From the NCBI GenBank assembly GCA_947588845.1, contig CANQAR010000001.1, positions 88,589 to 152,588 on the forward strand: a stretch of 64,000 nucleotides of DNA, written 5' to 3'. The position numbers and the translations under genes are program-made. Within the stretch, counting starts at the first letter, position 1. The number at the start of each line of letters is the position of its first letter. The notes beneath the pieces were generated by a model. That model had not been told where the DNA came from and did not search any database. It saw only the letters and a list, made by a program, of their open reading frames with translations. This document shows positions 56,590 to 64,000 of the stretch, piece after piece. This DNA comes from an uncultured Lachnospiraceae bacterium (lineage in GTDB: Bacteria > Bacillota > Clostridia > Lachnospirales > Lachnospiraceae).

Positions 56590-57021
56590 TCATATGTTTA
56601 ATCCGAAATCTGTCATCTGTTCCGCGATATCGTCCATATCATCATAAGCACTGTTTTCTTCCCAGTTCGCCCTGCTCCAGATTTCAATACGGTTCAGATT
56701 TCCTGCCAGCACTACATCTTTCTCCAGACCCGCAAATTCCCTCAGCGTCTGAGGCAAGAGAATTCTCCCCTGCTTGTCCGGTTCGCACATGCATGCTCCC
56801 GACACGAAAAACCGTGTGAATTTTCTGGCGCTCTTTTGTGTCAGCGGCAGTTTTCGCAGTTTTTCTTCGAAGATACGCCATTCATCTTCAGAAAACACAA
56901 ACAGGCATCCATCCAGTCCCTTCGTCACGATGAATTCACTGCCCAGCTGTTCTCTGAATCTGGAAGGGATGATCAGTCTGCCTTTGGTATCGATCGTATG
57001 ATTATACTCACCCATAAACAT
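56590..57021 (-). CDS. mraZ: Transcriptional regulator MraZ
   Basis: 143 residues, the normal length. Two SpoVT/AbrB-like domains: [20 protein letters not shown]...GLDGCLFVF and [20 protein letters not shown]...NRIEIWS. In E. coli and Mycoplasma MraZ binds repeats before its own gene and controls the dcw operon. ATG at 57021 is 7 nt after AGGTG; the longer opening to 57114 would start inside the operator region. First gene of the cluster. Confidence 0.96.
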   Translation of the reverse strand: MFMGEYNHTIDTKGRLIIPSRFREQLGSEFIVTKGLDGCLFVFSEDEWRIFEEKLRKLPLTQKSARKFTRFFVSGACMCEPDKQGRILLPQTLREFAGLEKDVVLAGNLNRIEIWSRANWEENSAYDDMDDIAEQMTDFGLNI

Positions 57022-57140
57022 AATGATACACCTGCTTCCGGCGTTACAGGCCAGATACCGCTCCCCAGCATACGTCTGAACCTTAATAATCTTCCACTGC
57101 AACCTGGTGCTCACGTCGGCCGCTGTGAAAAAGCAGAAAT

Positions 57141-57180
57141 TAATCCCCCTTTTTCACCACAACCCACCACTTTCTACCAC
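57141..57180 (-). promoter_or_regulatory. MraZ operator: 10-bp-phased GTGGT repeats
   Basis: On the minus strand three consecutive decamers GGTGGTAGAA, AGTGGTGGGT and TGTGGTGAAA, followed by AAGGGGGATT, place a GTGG core every 10 bp. They start just after the -10, as expected for repression. Known MraZ sites are direct repeats with the same spacing. Confidence 0.8.
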
Positions 57181-57189
57181 CTGGTTCCT

Positions 57190-57218
57190 ATATTACAGGA
57201 ATTTTAAATGAAATACAA
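57190..57218 (-). promoter_or_regulatory. Sigma-A promoter of the dcw cluster
   Basis: TTGTAT (57218-57213), 17-bp spacer, TAATAT (57195-57190), directly upstream of the MraZ boxes. Confidence 0.8.
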
Positions 57219-57257
57219 GGGGACGTGGGAAAAAAAATGTTACAATTTTGTTAACTG

Positions 57258-57295
57258 AAAAGAGGGCGAAAGCTTTCGTAAGCAGCTCCGCCCTC
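57258..57295 (-). terminator. Terminator after the Spo0E-like gene
   Basis: GAGGGCG/CGCCCTC (57262-57268 with 57289-57295) with inner pairing and TTTT on the minus side. It separates the lgt-side transcript from the dcw promoter. Confidence 0.75.
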
Positions 57296-57409
57296 TCCCG
57301 CAATATCCGTTCATCAGATCATGTCATAATACCGGGGCAAAAAATATGCTGCCCCATGATATGATGCTGGAGTCAAAAGGTATTTTGCTCCCATGATGCC
57401 ACGGTTTTC

Positions 57410-57553
57410 TCACATTGCCAGATATCTCTCAATCAGCGCGTCCACAACCAGGCTTTGTCTGTATGCTTTTTCCGCTTCGCCTGAGTCGAGCACTGCATCC
57501 AGTTTTCTGCGTTCCTTCTCGATTTTCTCCCTCAGTATCTCTTTTTCTCTCAT
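57410..57553 (-). CDS. Spo0E-like aspartyl-phosphate phosphatase (47 aa)
   Basis: 47 residues, ATG 57553 to TGA. Two predicted helices with the hairpin pattern of Spo0E peptides: MREKEILREKIEKERRKLDA for helix 1 and SLVVDALIERYL for helix 2. The second contains the SxxxD signature (S-L-V-V-D) that defines the family, whose members dephosphorylate Spo0A~P and delay sporulation. An AAAGGA sequence lies about 10 nt upstream. It sits between lgt and the dcw operon with its own terminator. The remainder of 57022-57409 holds the promoter, the operator and nothing else I can support. Confidence 0.7.
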   Translation of the reverse strand: MREKEILREKIEKERRKLDAVLDSGEAEKAYRQSLVVDALIERYLAM

Positions 57554-57614
57554 AATCCTTTGTTCCTTTCATTGCTGCTGCATTCTCTGTTATCTCTGCT
57601 TTGTCATCCGGGCA

Positions 57615-58472
57615 TCATTCTGCCGTGAAACGTTTTATTCCCAGGCAGACCGCCGCGGCAAGTACCAGCACTGCTGAGAGAAGCCGGGAAACCGGAACAG
57701 CCGTCCCCGTCAGAAGGAGCTGATCCGTCCGGAGTCCTTCAATCCAGAAACGTCCGGCCCCGTACAAAAGCAGATACCAGAGGGTGACCGTGCCGCGGGA
57801 TACGGACTTTCTCCGGAAAGTCAGAAACAGCAGGATCAGGAACACTCCCAGATTCCAGAGCGACTCATAGAGAAAGGTCGGATGCACCTGCACATAACGG
57901 ACGCCGTCAATCTCCAGAATGTGCGCTTCCATCTCCCGCGTGATCTCTGATGTCCTCACATCGGAGACCGGAAGCTGCATGGCAAACAGATTGTCCGTGT
58001 AAGTTCCAAAGGCTTCCCGGTTAAAAAAGTTCCCCCAGCGCCCGATCATCTGCCCCCAGGCCAGAGCCGGAACCGCGGTATCCGCTGCCCGCAGAAAATT
58101 CATCCCCCGTACCTTGCAAAAAACAGCCGCGGCCGCGGCGCCTCCCGCGATTCCTCCGTAGATCGCGAGACCTCCTCCCCGCAGATTCAGGATCTCTCCC
58201 GGATGTGCGCTGTAGTAATCCCAGGAAAATGCCACATAATAAATCCTTGCGCAGACAACCGCCGCCAGAACAGCAATCATGCCAAAATCAAAGTAAGCGT
58301 CCTGGTTCTGTCCGGTTCGTCCGGCAATTTTCATCATCAGCAGAATTCCCGTTACCATCGCCGCCGCCAGCACCATGCCGTAACAGGCAATCTCAACCCC
58401 GAACACATGCACGGATTTGATTACATACGGCAGCGCAATTCCCAAGTGGGGAAACCGAATTGTTCCGACCAT
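57615..58472 (-). CDS. lgt: Prolipoprotein diacylglyceryl transferase
   Basis: 285 residues, seven membrane helices. Transfers diacylglycerol to the lipobox cysteine of prolipoproteins. Seen: GGGLAIYGGIAGG, the signature GQMIGRWGNFFNREAFG, HPTFLYESLWNL and GRFWIEGLRTDQL. Between ychF and the Spo0E-like gene on the same strand. Confidence 0.96.
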   Translation of the reverse strand: MVGTIRFPHLGIALPYVIKSVHVFGVEIACYGMVLAAAMVTGILLMMKIAGRTGQNQDAYFDFGMIAVLAAVVCARIYYVAFSWDYYSAHPGEILNLRGGGLAIYGGIAGGAAAAAVFCKVRGMNFLRAADTAVPALAWGQMIGRWGNFFNREAFGTYTDNLFAMQLPVSDVRTSEITREMEAHILEIDGVRYVQVHPTFLYESLWNLGVFLILLFLTFRRKSVSRGTVTLWYLLLYGAGRFWIEGLRTDQLLLTGTAVPVSRLLSAVLVLAAAVCLGIKRFTAE

Positions 58473-58560
58473 AGCAAACCTCTCATGTCATAATTTCAGC
58501 GATGCCGCAGCCTGTTCTGCACTGTTCCCGCATTCCTGGAAATCCGGAATCCGGCCGGCA

Positions 58561-59658
58561 TCACACGTTAAAGCGGAACAGAATCACGTCGCCGTCTTTT
58601 ACCACATAATCCTTTCCTTCAAGCCCTACCAGACCTTTCTCCCTGGCCACGGCGTAGGAACCGCAGTCCAGAAGATCCCTGTAATTGACGACCTCCGCGC
58701 GGATGAATCCCCGCTCGAAATCCGAGTGGATCTTCCCCGCGGCCTGCGGAGCCTTCATGCCTTTTTTGATCGTCCAGGCCCTGGTCTCTTTCTCCCCGGC
58801 CGTAAGATAACTGAGCAGGCCGAGCAGACTGTAACTTGCCTTTATCAGTTTCTCCAGTCCGGACTCTTTTAGTCCGAGATCCTCAAGAAACATCTGCTTT
58901 TCATCATCGTCAAGCTCCGCGATCTCCTGCTCGATCTTCGCGCAGATGACAAATACCTCGCTGCCGCTTTCCTTCGCAAGCGCGCGCACCTGCGCGACAT
59001 ACGGGTTTGATTCCCCGTCATCCGCCAGATCATCCTCCCCGACATTTGCGGCAAAGATGACCGGCTTGGCCGTCAGAAGGTTGTATTCCGACAGCCAGCC
59101 CAGCTCATCCTCATCTTCTGTCTCGTATGTGATCGCAAGTTTTCCTTCTTCAAGATGTGCTTTAAGTTTCTGCAGAAGCGCAAGCTCTTTTGCCTGATTT
59201 TTATCGTTTCTCGCAGCCCTTGACGTTTTCGCGATCCTTCTCTCAAGTATCTCCAGATCAGAAAAAATCAGCTCCAGGTTGATCGTCTCAATGTCTCTCT
59301 GCGGATTCACATCTCCATCCACATGGATTACGTTGGAATCTTCAAAGCAGCGGACCACATGCACCACCGCGTCAACTTCGCGGATATTCGCCAGAAACTG
59401 ATTTCCCAGTCCTTCTCCTTTGGAAGCCCCTTTCACAAGTCCTGCAATATCCACAAATTCAATGACCGCCGGAGTCACCTTTTCGGAATTATAAAGATCC
59501 GCAAGCAGCTTCAGCCTGAAATCCGGCACGGCGACGACTCCGATGTTCGGGTCGATCGTACAGAACGGATAATTCGCGGACTCCGCTCCCGCCTTCGTCA
59601 GAGAATTAAACAATGTGCTTTTGCCTACATTCGGCAGGCCAACGATACCCAGTTTCAT
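58561..59658 (-). CDS. ychF: Redox-regulated ribosome-binding ATPase YchF
   Basis: 365 residues. Obg-family P-loop protein that prefers ATP. Seen: [44 protein letters not shown] split by the switch, NVGED, and the TGS domain ending [18 protein letters not shown]. Full length. Promoter not assigned. Confidence 0.97.
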   Translation of the reverse strand: MKLGIVGLPNVGKSTLFNSLTKAGAESANYPFCTIDPNIGVVAVPDFRLKLLADLYNSEKVTPAVIEFVDIAGLVKGASKGEGLGNQFLANIREVDAVVHVVRCFEDSNVIHVDGDVNPQRDIETINLELIFSDLEILERRIAKTSRAARNDKNQAKELALLQKLKAHLEEGKLAITYETEDEDELGWLSEYNLLTAKPVIFAANVGEDDLADDGESNPYVAQVRALAKESGSEVFVICAKIEQEIAELDDDEKQMFLEDLGLKESGLEKLIKASYSLLGLLSYLTAGEKETRAWTIKKGMKAPQAAGKIHSDFERGFIRAEVVNYRDLLDCGSYAVAREKGLVGLEGKDYVVKDGDVILFRFNV

Positions 59659-59930
59659 GATTTTTCTCTCCTGTCTTATCTGAATGTTGTATTTTACCGC
59701 TCTCTGTCTTTCGCTTTTGCATCTTTCTTTTTATTTTTTCCTTTTGTATCTTTGCCTCGCGGTTCTTATGTTCCTCTGTCCTTCTTTTGTTTCCTGTAGT
59801 TCTTTTGTATTTCGACAGTATCTTTTCTTTTTGTACTTCCTTTTACAATCTTCTGTAACAAGTCACAGTTTAGCACAGAAACCGACAGGTGGCAAGACTG
59901 CGGGCAAAAAACTTATCGACACATTTCGCC
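59659..59930. other. Non-coding gap before ychF
   Basis: T-rich on the + strand (59690-59850), which gives long spurious openings with leucine- and phenylalanine-rich products and no ribosome binding site. It probably contains the ychF promoter, which I could not define. Nothing else seen. Confidence 0.5.
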
Positions 59931-59955
59931 AAAAAGCACCGGCCTTTTCGGCCGG
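59931..59955 (-). terminator. Terminator of the prkC-rsgA-rpe operon
   Basis: CCGGCC/GGCCGG (59939-59944 with 59950-59955) with a short loop, followed on the minus strand by TGCTTTTT. About 110 nt after rpe. Confidence 0.75.
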
Positions 59956-60067
59956 CGCCCTCCAGTTTCCCTGAAAATCAGCCTGTCACTTTGCAAAAAT
60001 GCTGTTTTGGGCAAAAATTTTGTCGAAAACTTTCTCTCTGCCATTTCCCCGGAACAGGTCATAAACC

Positions 60068-60742
60068 TCAGATCCACTCCGGATATTCTTCCATAATCCT
60101 GAGGAAACTCTCCACTTTCCCACGGATATCCTCTCCAAATACCGCGGACCCGGCGACGCATACATTGGCGCCAGCCTCAAGAACAGCACGGATCGTATTT
60201 GTCTTGATCCCGCCGTCCACCTCGATATCAAGCGAAGGTTTCACAGCCATCGCGCGCTGACGGAGCGTTCTGATCTTCTCCGTCATCTGCGGTATATAAC
60301 TCTGCCCTCCGAAGCCCGGATTGACCGTCATGATCAGCACCATATCCAGATCTTCAAGCACATAATCCAGTACGTTAAGCGGCGTGGACGGATTCAGCGC
60401 GACGCCGGCGCGCACTCCGCAGCCTTTGATCTGCTGGACAGCTCTGTGAAGATGATTGGTAGCCTCCGCATGCACTGTAATACTGTCCGCTCCGCATTTT
60501 ACAAAATTTTCAATATACCGCTCCGGAGCGTCGATCATCAGATGCACGTCAAACAGACAGTCCGTCGATTTGCGGATGCACTCGATCACCGGCATTCCAA
60601 AGGAAATACTCGGAACGAACATTCCGTCCATGACGTCAATATGCAGATACTCCGCTCCGGCCCCCACCGCCTCAAGTACATCCTGTTCCAGATGTCTGAA
60701 ATCCGCCGACAGAATCGACGGCGCCAAAATATTTTTTCTCAT
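60068..60742 (-). CDS. rpe: Ribulose-phosphate 3-epimerase
   Basis: 224 residues. Pentose phosphate pathway. Seen: APSILSADFRHLEQDV, YLHIDVMDGMFVPSISFG with metal ligands, DVHLMID, MTVNPGFGGQSYIP, and EVDGGIKTNTI. ATG at 60742 behind GAGGAGGAAGGA; the opening 8 codons earlier has no site. Third gene of prkC-rsgA-rpe, an order common in Firmicutes. Confidence 0.96.
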   Translation of the reverse strand: MRKNILAPSILSADFRHLEQDVLEAVGAGAEYLHIDVMDGMFVPSISFGMPVIECIRKSTDCLFDVHLMIDAPERYIENFVKCGADSITVHAEATNHLHRAVQQIKGCGVRAGVALNPSTPLNVLDYVLEDLDMVLIMTVNPGFGGQSYIPQMTEKIRTLRQRAMAVKPSLDIEVDGGIKTNTIRAVLEAGANVCVAGSAVFGEDIRGKVESFLRIMEEYPEWI

Positions 60743-60773
60743 TTTTCCTTCCTCCTCAGACAACATTTGTATC

Positions 60774-61658
60774 TTAATACCTTCTGATGTTTTTCAGTTC
60801 CTCGGCAAGCAGCCTGTAATTCTCGTACCGGGAACGGTGAATTTTTCCTTCTGACACCGCCGTCTTCACCGCACAGTCCGGCTCATGGATATGCATGCAT
60901 CCCTGAAATCTGCAGTACGGCTCGTACGAAAGAAATTCCGGAAAGTAATTCCGAAGTTCCTCCGCTTCGATCCCCTGAAGATACAGGGAGGAAAATCCCG
61001 GCGTATCGAGAAAATAAGTCTCATGCCCCAGCGCAATCAGCTCTGTATGGCGCGTCGTGTGACGCCCCCGGTCGATCTTCCGGCTGACTTCTCCGACCTC
61101 CATCCTGACATTCCCCTGCAGAACATTGGTAAGGGAAGATTTTCCGACTCCGGACGGCCCGGCAACTACCGTTGTCTTTCCGTCAAGCGCCCTGCACAGC
61201 TCTTCGATCCCCTGCCTTTCCGTCACACTCAGAAGATATACCTCGCAGCCGCAGGACTCATACGTTTTCTTCAGTTCCTCCCTGCTTTCCCTGTCGACGA
61301 GATCAATCTTGTTGAACGCGATTCTGACCGGTATCTCCTGCCTGGCCATCATAATCAGAAAACGGTCCAGCAGATTCAGATTCGGCTTCGGGCTCGCGGC
61401 CGCGAATATCACCAGCGCCTGGTCCACATTTGCGGCCGCCGGCCGGAACAGCATATTTTTCCTGGGAAGGATACGATCTATATTTCCTTCCATATCTTCC
61501 ACACAGGTAATCGATATCTCTACATTGTCCCCCACAAGCGGCCGGATCTTCTCTTTGCGGAAGATTCCTTTCGCTCTGCATTCATAGACGGAACCATCCG
61601 GCATATGGACATAATAAAATCCTCCGACTCCTCTGATAATTTTTCCCTGCATGTTCAA
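60774..61658 (-). CDS. rsgA: Ribosome small-subunit GTPase RsgA
   Basis: 294 residues. Circularly permuted GTPase that assists late 30S assembly. Order seen: OB-fold, G4 AFNKIDLVD, G1 GPSGVGKSSLTNVLQG, G2 region RGRHTTRHTEL, G3 DTPGFSS, then the zinc site CRFQGCMHIHEPDC. The start overlaps the prkC stop by 4 nt (ATGA). Confidence 0.96.
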   Translation of the reverse strand: MNMQGKIIRGVGGFYYVHMPDGSVYECRAKGIFRKEKIRPLVGDNVEISITCVEDMEGNIDRILPRKNMLFRPAAANVDQALVIFAAASPKPNLNLLDRFLIMMARQEIPVRIAFNKIDLVDRESREELKKTYESCGCEVYLLSVTERQGIEELCRALDGKTTVVAGPSGVGKSSLTNVLQGNVRMEVGEVSRKIDRGRHTTRHTELIALGHETYFLDTPGFSSLYLQGIEAEELRNYFPEFLSYEPYCRFQGCMHIHEPDCAVKTAVSEGKIHRSRYENYRLLAEELKNIRRY

Positions 61659-64000
61659 CCGCCTGTTCTCGAAAATGTGATTCCCGGATACTCAATCGTC
61701 CTAAAGGCTTCGCCTGCATCATTCAGCAGATAAATATAAGCCGTTCCTGTCTCCACGCCGTCTGCCCCCTGCACACTGAGCTGATAGGGGAATGTCGTCT
61801 GACCGGTGAAAATCGTTTTCACGACGCCGTCCTGTTCCAGATCGATCCGGACGTTTTCGCCTGCGTATCCTTCCGGCGTGGACAGAGAAGCATTGCATTT
61901 CCATATCTCTCCGGAACCGGAATTTATGGAAATATCCTCCTGGCTTACGGAAGGTCCTGTACTGACAACAAAAGTCACAACCGTCCCTTCCGGCACGCTG
62001 GTCCCCGCGGCGGGATCCTGGCGGATCACAAATCCTTTGTTGACCGTACTGCTCGCCTCATATTCAAAATTCGGAACTCCGAGCCCGTACAGTTCGCAGC
62101 GCTGCGTCGTGATGTCCTCGTCACAGTAATAGCAGTCCGGGACATCCACCTGCGGGGCATCCTCCCCTGTTCCCTGGCTCACATACAGCGTCACCACATC
62201 GTTGGGCTGCAGAACCGCCCCCGCTTCCGGGTCCGTGGAAATCACATAACCTGCCGCAACCGTATCACTGTATCTGGTCTCATCGATCGTGCACTGCAGT
62301 CCCTGCGTCAGAAGGTAGGCCTGCGCGGTGCTTTTCTCTTCGTTTGCAAGACTCTGGAGAACGATCCCCTGGTAATTGTTTACTATGTAACTGACTTTGC
62401 TGCCCGGCTCCACTTCAGTTCCCGCTGCGGGATCCTGGCGGATCACCGTGCCTGCAGCCTGTTCCTGCGATTCCTCCTCGCCGGATTTCCCGCCGGAAAG
62501 TCCCCGATCCTGGAGAAGCTTTTGTGCTTCGCTTTCTGTTTTTCCTGTCAGCTGAGGCACCTCAACGGTTCCTGTCTTTGCCGGCGCCTCCGTCGTTTTC
62601 TCTTCTTTTTTCTCTGTCGTCCGGCCTTCCGTGACACGTTCCGACTGTTTTCTCTCCCTGTCTCTCCGGGCAAAATTAAACAGGCCGAACGCATTCGCAA
62701 GCAAGGAGAGGAATACGCAGCCGATAATCACGGCAACGATGATTCCTCCGACCGTAACAGCTTTCTCAAGCTTCGGATTGATTCCGATATCACTGTCTCT
62801 TTCATCGCGCACCTTTTTGCGCCGGGAAAAATTATCCTCCTCAAGCTTGTAATCCTGTTCCTGGAATCCGTAATCCTGCGGATCGTCGTACTCGTCATAG
62901 TAAGGATCATAACTCTGTCCCCGGCCCTCCTGAAATTCATATTCAGAATTCCATCTCCCGTTATTTTCATCCAGAGGCGGCCGCACTACCTCCTGATAGC
63001 CGGTTTTCTGATAATAGCTTCCCGGCTGATACGCCCGGCTCCTGTCGTTTCCATGGTTCTGTCCCTTCAGTCTGGCTGCCGCCCCGACATCCAGAGATTC
63101 GTCATAGGTGGGCATGGAGCGCTCCGCATTGATCTGGCTGACCTCCTCCTTCGACATGATCCTCGTCTTTGATTTGTGATCCACTGTCTGCTGCGTCACG
63201 AAATTCCCGTCCGGATTTACCAGCGATTCCCTGAGATCCCGGATCAGTTCCGACATGTTTGCATAGCGCCGGTCCGGACTTTTCTGCGTACATTTTATCA
63301 CAATCTGATTTGTGCTGACCGGAATCTCCGGGATAAGCTCCTTCGGCCCCCGCAGTTCCTCCTGCAGATGCTTGATGGCAACTGACACGGCCGTATCCCC
63401 GTCAAAGGGAACTCTGCCTGTCAGCATCTCATACATGGTAATTCCCAGAGAATAAATATCGCTCTTCGCATCACTGTAGCCGCCGCGCGACTGCTCCGGC
63501 GAACTGTAATGGACAGATCCCATAACACTGGAATTAATCGTGTTGGAAGTGGAAGCACGCGCGATCCCGAAATCAGCCACTTTCACCTTCCCGTCTGTGG
63601 AAATCATAATGTTCTGAGGCTTGACGTCACGATGAATAATCCCATTATTGTGCGCCGCCTCAAGTCCCGCTGAAATCTGGAGGGCAATGCTGGTCGCCTC
63701 TCTGACGGAAAGCCTCCCCTTCTTCTCGATGTATTCTTTCAGCGTGATCCCGTCCACAAGCTCCATCACAATATAATAGATTCCGTTCTCCTCACCTGTG
63801 TCATAAATATTTACGATATTCGCGTGCGCAAGTCCGGCCGCGGACTGCGCTTCCACCCTGAATTTTGAGATGAACGCCTTGTCATCCCGAAATTCCTTTT
63901 TCAGTACCTTGACCGCCACGAAACGGTTCAGCTTATGATCCTTGGCTTTGTATACGTCAGCCATTCCGCCGGAACCGATCCTGGAAATAATCTCATATCT
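61655..64000 (-). CDS. prkC: PASTA-domain Ser/Thr protein kinase (5' end beyond window)
   Basis: 782 residues visible, reading through the right edge (R-Y-E-I-I-S-R-I-G-S-G-G-M...). Kinase domain: Gly loop IGSGGMADVYKAKD, FVAVKVLKKEF with the ATP lysine, HRDVKPQNIM, and the activation segment DFGIARASTSNTINSSVMGS. A low-complexity Tyr/Asp/Glu-rich juxtamembrane region follows, then one membrane helix (VGGIIVAVIIGCVFLSLLANAFG), a basic stretch and three PASTA repeats beginning at VEVPQLTGKTESEAQKLL, each with a (D)PAAG or DPEAG turn. A C-terminal beta domain follows. PrkC binds muropeptides and phosphorylates targets for wall growth and spore germination. Operon with rsgA and rpe; a phosphatase (prpC) is expected just upstream, outside the window. 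Confidence 0.96.
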   Translation of the reverse strand, partial: RYEIISRIGSGGMADVYKAKDHKLNRFVAVKVLKKEFRDDKAFISKFRVEAQSAAGLAHANIVNIYDTGEENGIYYIVMELVDGITLKEYIEKKGRLSVREATSIALQISAGLEAAHNNGIIHRDVKPQNIMISTDGKVKVADFGIARASTSNTINSSVMGSVHYSSPEQSRGGYSDAKSDIYSLGITMYEMLTGRVPFDGDTAVSVAIKHLQEELRGPKELIPEIPVSTNQIVIKCTQKSPDRRYANMSELIRDLRESLVNPDGNFVTQQTVDHKSKTRIMSKEEVSQINAERSMPTYDESLDVGAAARLKGQNHGNDRSRAYQPGSYYQKTGYQEVVRPPLDENNGRWNSEYEFQEGRGQSYDPYYDEYDDPQDYGFQEQDYKLEEDNFSRRKKVRDERDSDIGINPKLEKAVTVGGIIVAVIIGCVFLSLLANAFGLFNFARRDRERKQSERVTEGRTTEKKEEKTTEAPAKTGTVEVPQLTGKTESEAQKLLQDRGLSGGKSGEEESQEQAAGTVIRQDPAAGTEVEPGSKVSYIVNNYQGIVLQSLANEEKSTAQAYLLTQGLQCTIDETRYSDTVAAGYVISTDPEAGAVLQPNDVVTLYVSQGTGEDAPQVDVPDCYYCDEDITTQRCELYGLGVPNFEYEASSTVNKGFVIRQDPAAGTSVPEGTVVTFVVSTGPSVSQEDISINSGSGEIWKCNASLSTPEGYAGENVRIDLEQDGVVKTIFTGQTTFPYQLSVQGADGVETGTAYIYLLNDAGEAFRTIEYPGITFSRTGG

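Overview
The window looks like a stretch of core chromosome from a spore-forming, low-to-mid GC Firmicute, most likely a member of the Lachnospiraceae (Clostridia). The reasons are the spoIIGA-sigE-sigG block, a Spo0E-like peptide, CodY, a CIRCE-controlled groESL, a PASTA-kinase operon, AGGAGG-type ribosome binding sites, frequent GTG/TTG starts, and a DUF5716/DUF5717-type cassette that I know only from this family. No phage, insertion sequence, CRISPR array or rRNA was seen. One tRNA-Gly is present.

Layout. 1-1332: C-terminally cut P-type cation ATPase. 1473-6920: a surface-polymer-like group (CapK/PaaK-type adenylating enzyme and flippase on +, ATP-grasp ligase and polyprenol-type glycosyltransferase on -). 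6989-9010: mgtE behind a structured leader, tRNA-Gly(GCC) and tandem intergenic repeats. 9171-15747: class II aldolase, a HEAT-repeat methyltransferase-like protein, membrane-anchored amidase, guaB and two small membrane proteins. 15827-18112: groES-groEL with terminator, CIRCE and promoter. 18359-24306: yifB-dprA-topA-codY, all on -. 24480-26582: O-acetylhomoserine sulfhydrylase and a tiny membrane protein among repeats. 26648-31891: purC-purF-purB-purA behind one promoter with a possible attenuator. 31933-37617: a three-gene cassette of unknown function containing a degenerate Hsp70-like protein and a 1187-residue solenoid protein. 37679-39076: nrdR and aroD. 39128-41659: spoIIGA-sigE-sigG with a Spo0A-type promoter. 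41645-42991: a PRC-barrel protein and aroE. 43064-57218: the division and cell wall (dcw) cluster on -, mraZ-rsmH-ftsL-PBP-spoVD-mraY-murD-ftsW-murA-divIB-ftsZ, with an MraZ operator at its head. 57258-64000: prkC-rsgA-rpe, ychF, lgt and a 47-residue Spo0E-like gene.

How the parts fit. Most of the right half makes and divides the cell envelope: the dcw operon supplies lipid I synthesis, septal synthases and the Z ring; PrkC senses the wall; Lgt matures lipoproteins. Next to it sits the machinery that turns on mother-cell and forespore transcription, and the Spo0E-like gene could feed back on Spo0A. CodY, the purine genes and guaB link GTP supply to the same decision.

The observations I rate highest are: (1) the 31933-37617 cassette with an Hsp70-like protein that has lost its phosphate-binding loops; (2) a short C-terminal motif shared by DivIB and one of the two class B PBPs; (3) a spoIIG promoter with a 21-bp spacer and Spo0A-like boxes; (4) 10-bp-phased MraZ boxes; (5) a 13-bp helix just before the mgtE ribosome binding site; (6) two families of modular intergenic repeats. 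Family assignments are from memory of conserved motifs; no search could be run.
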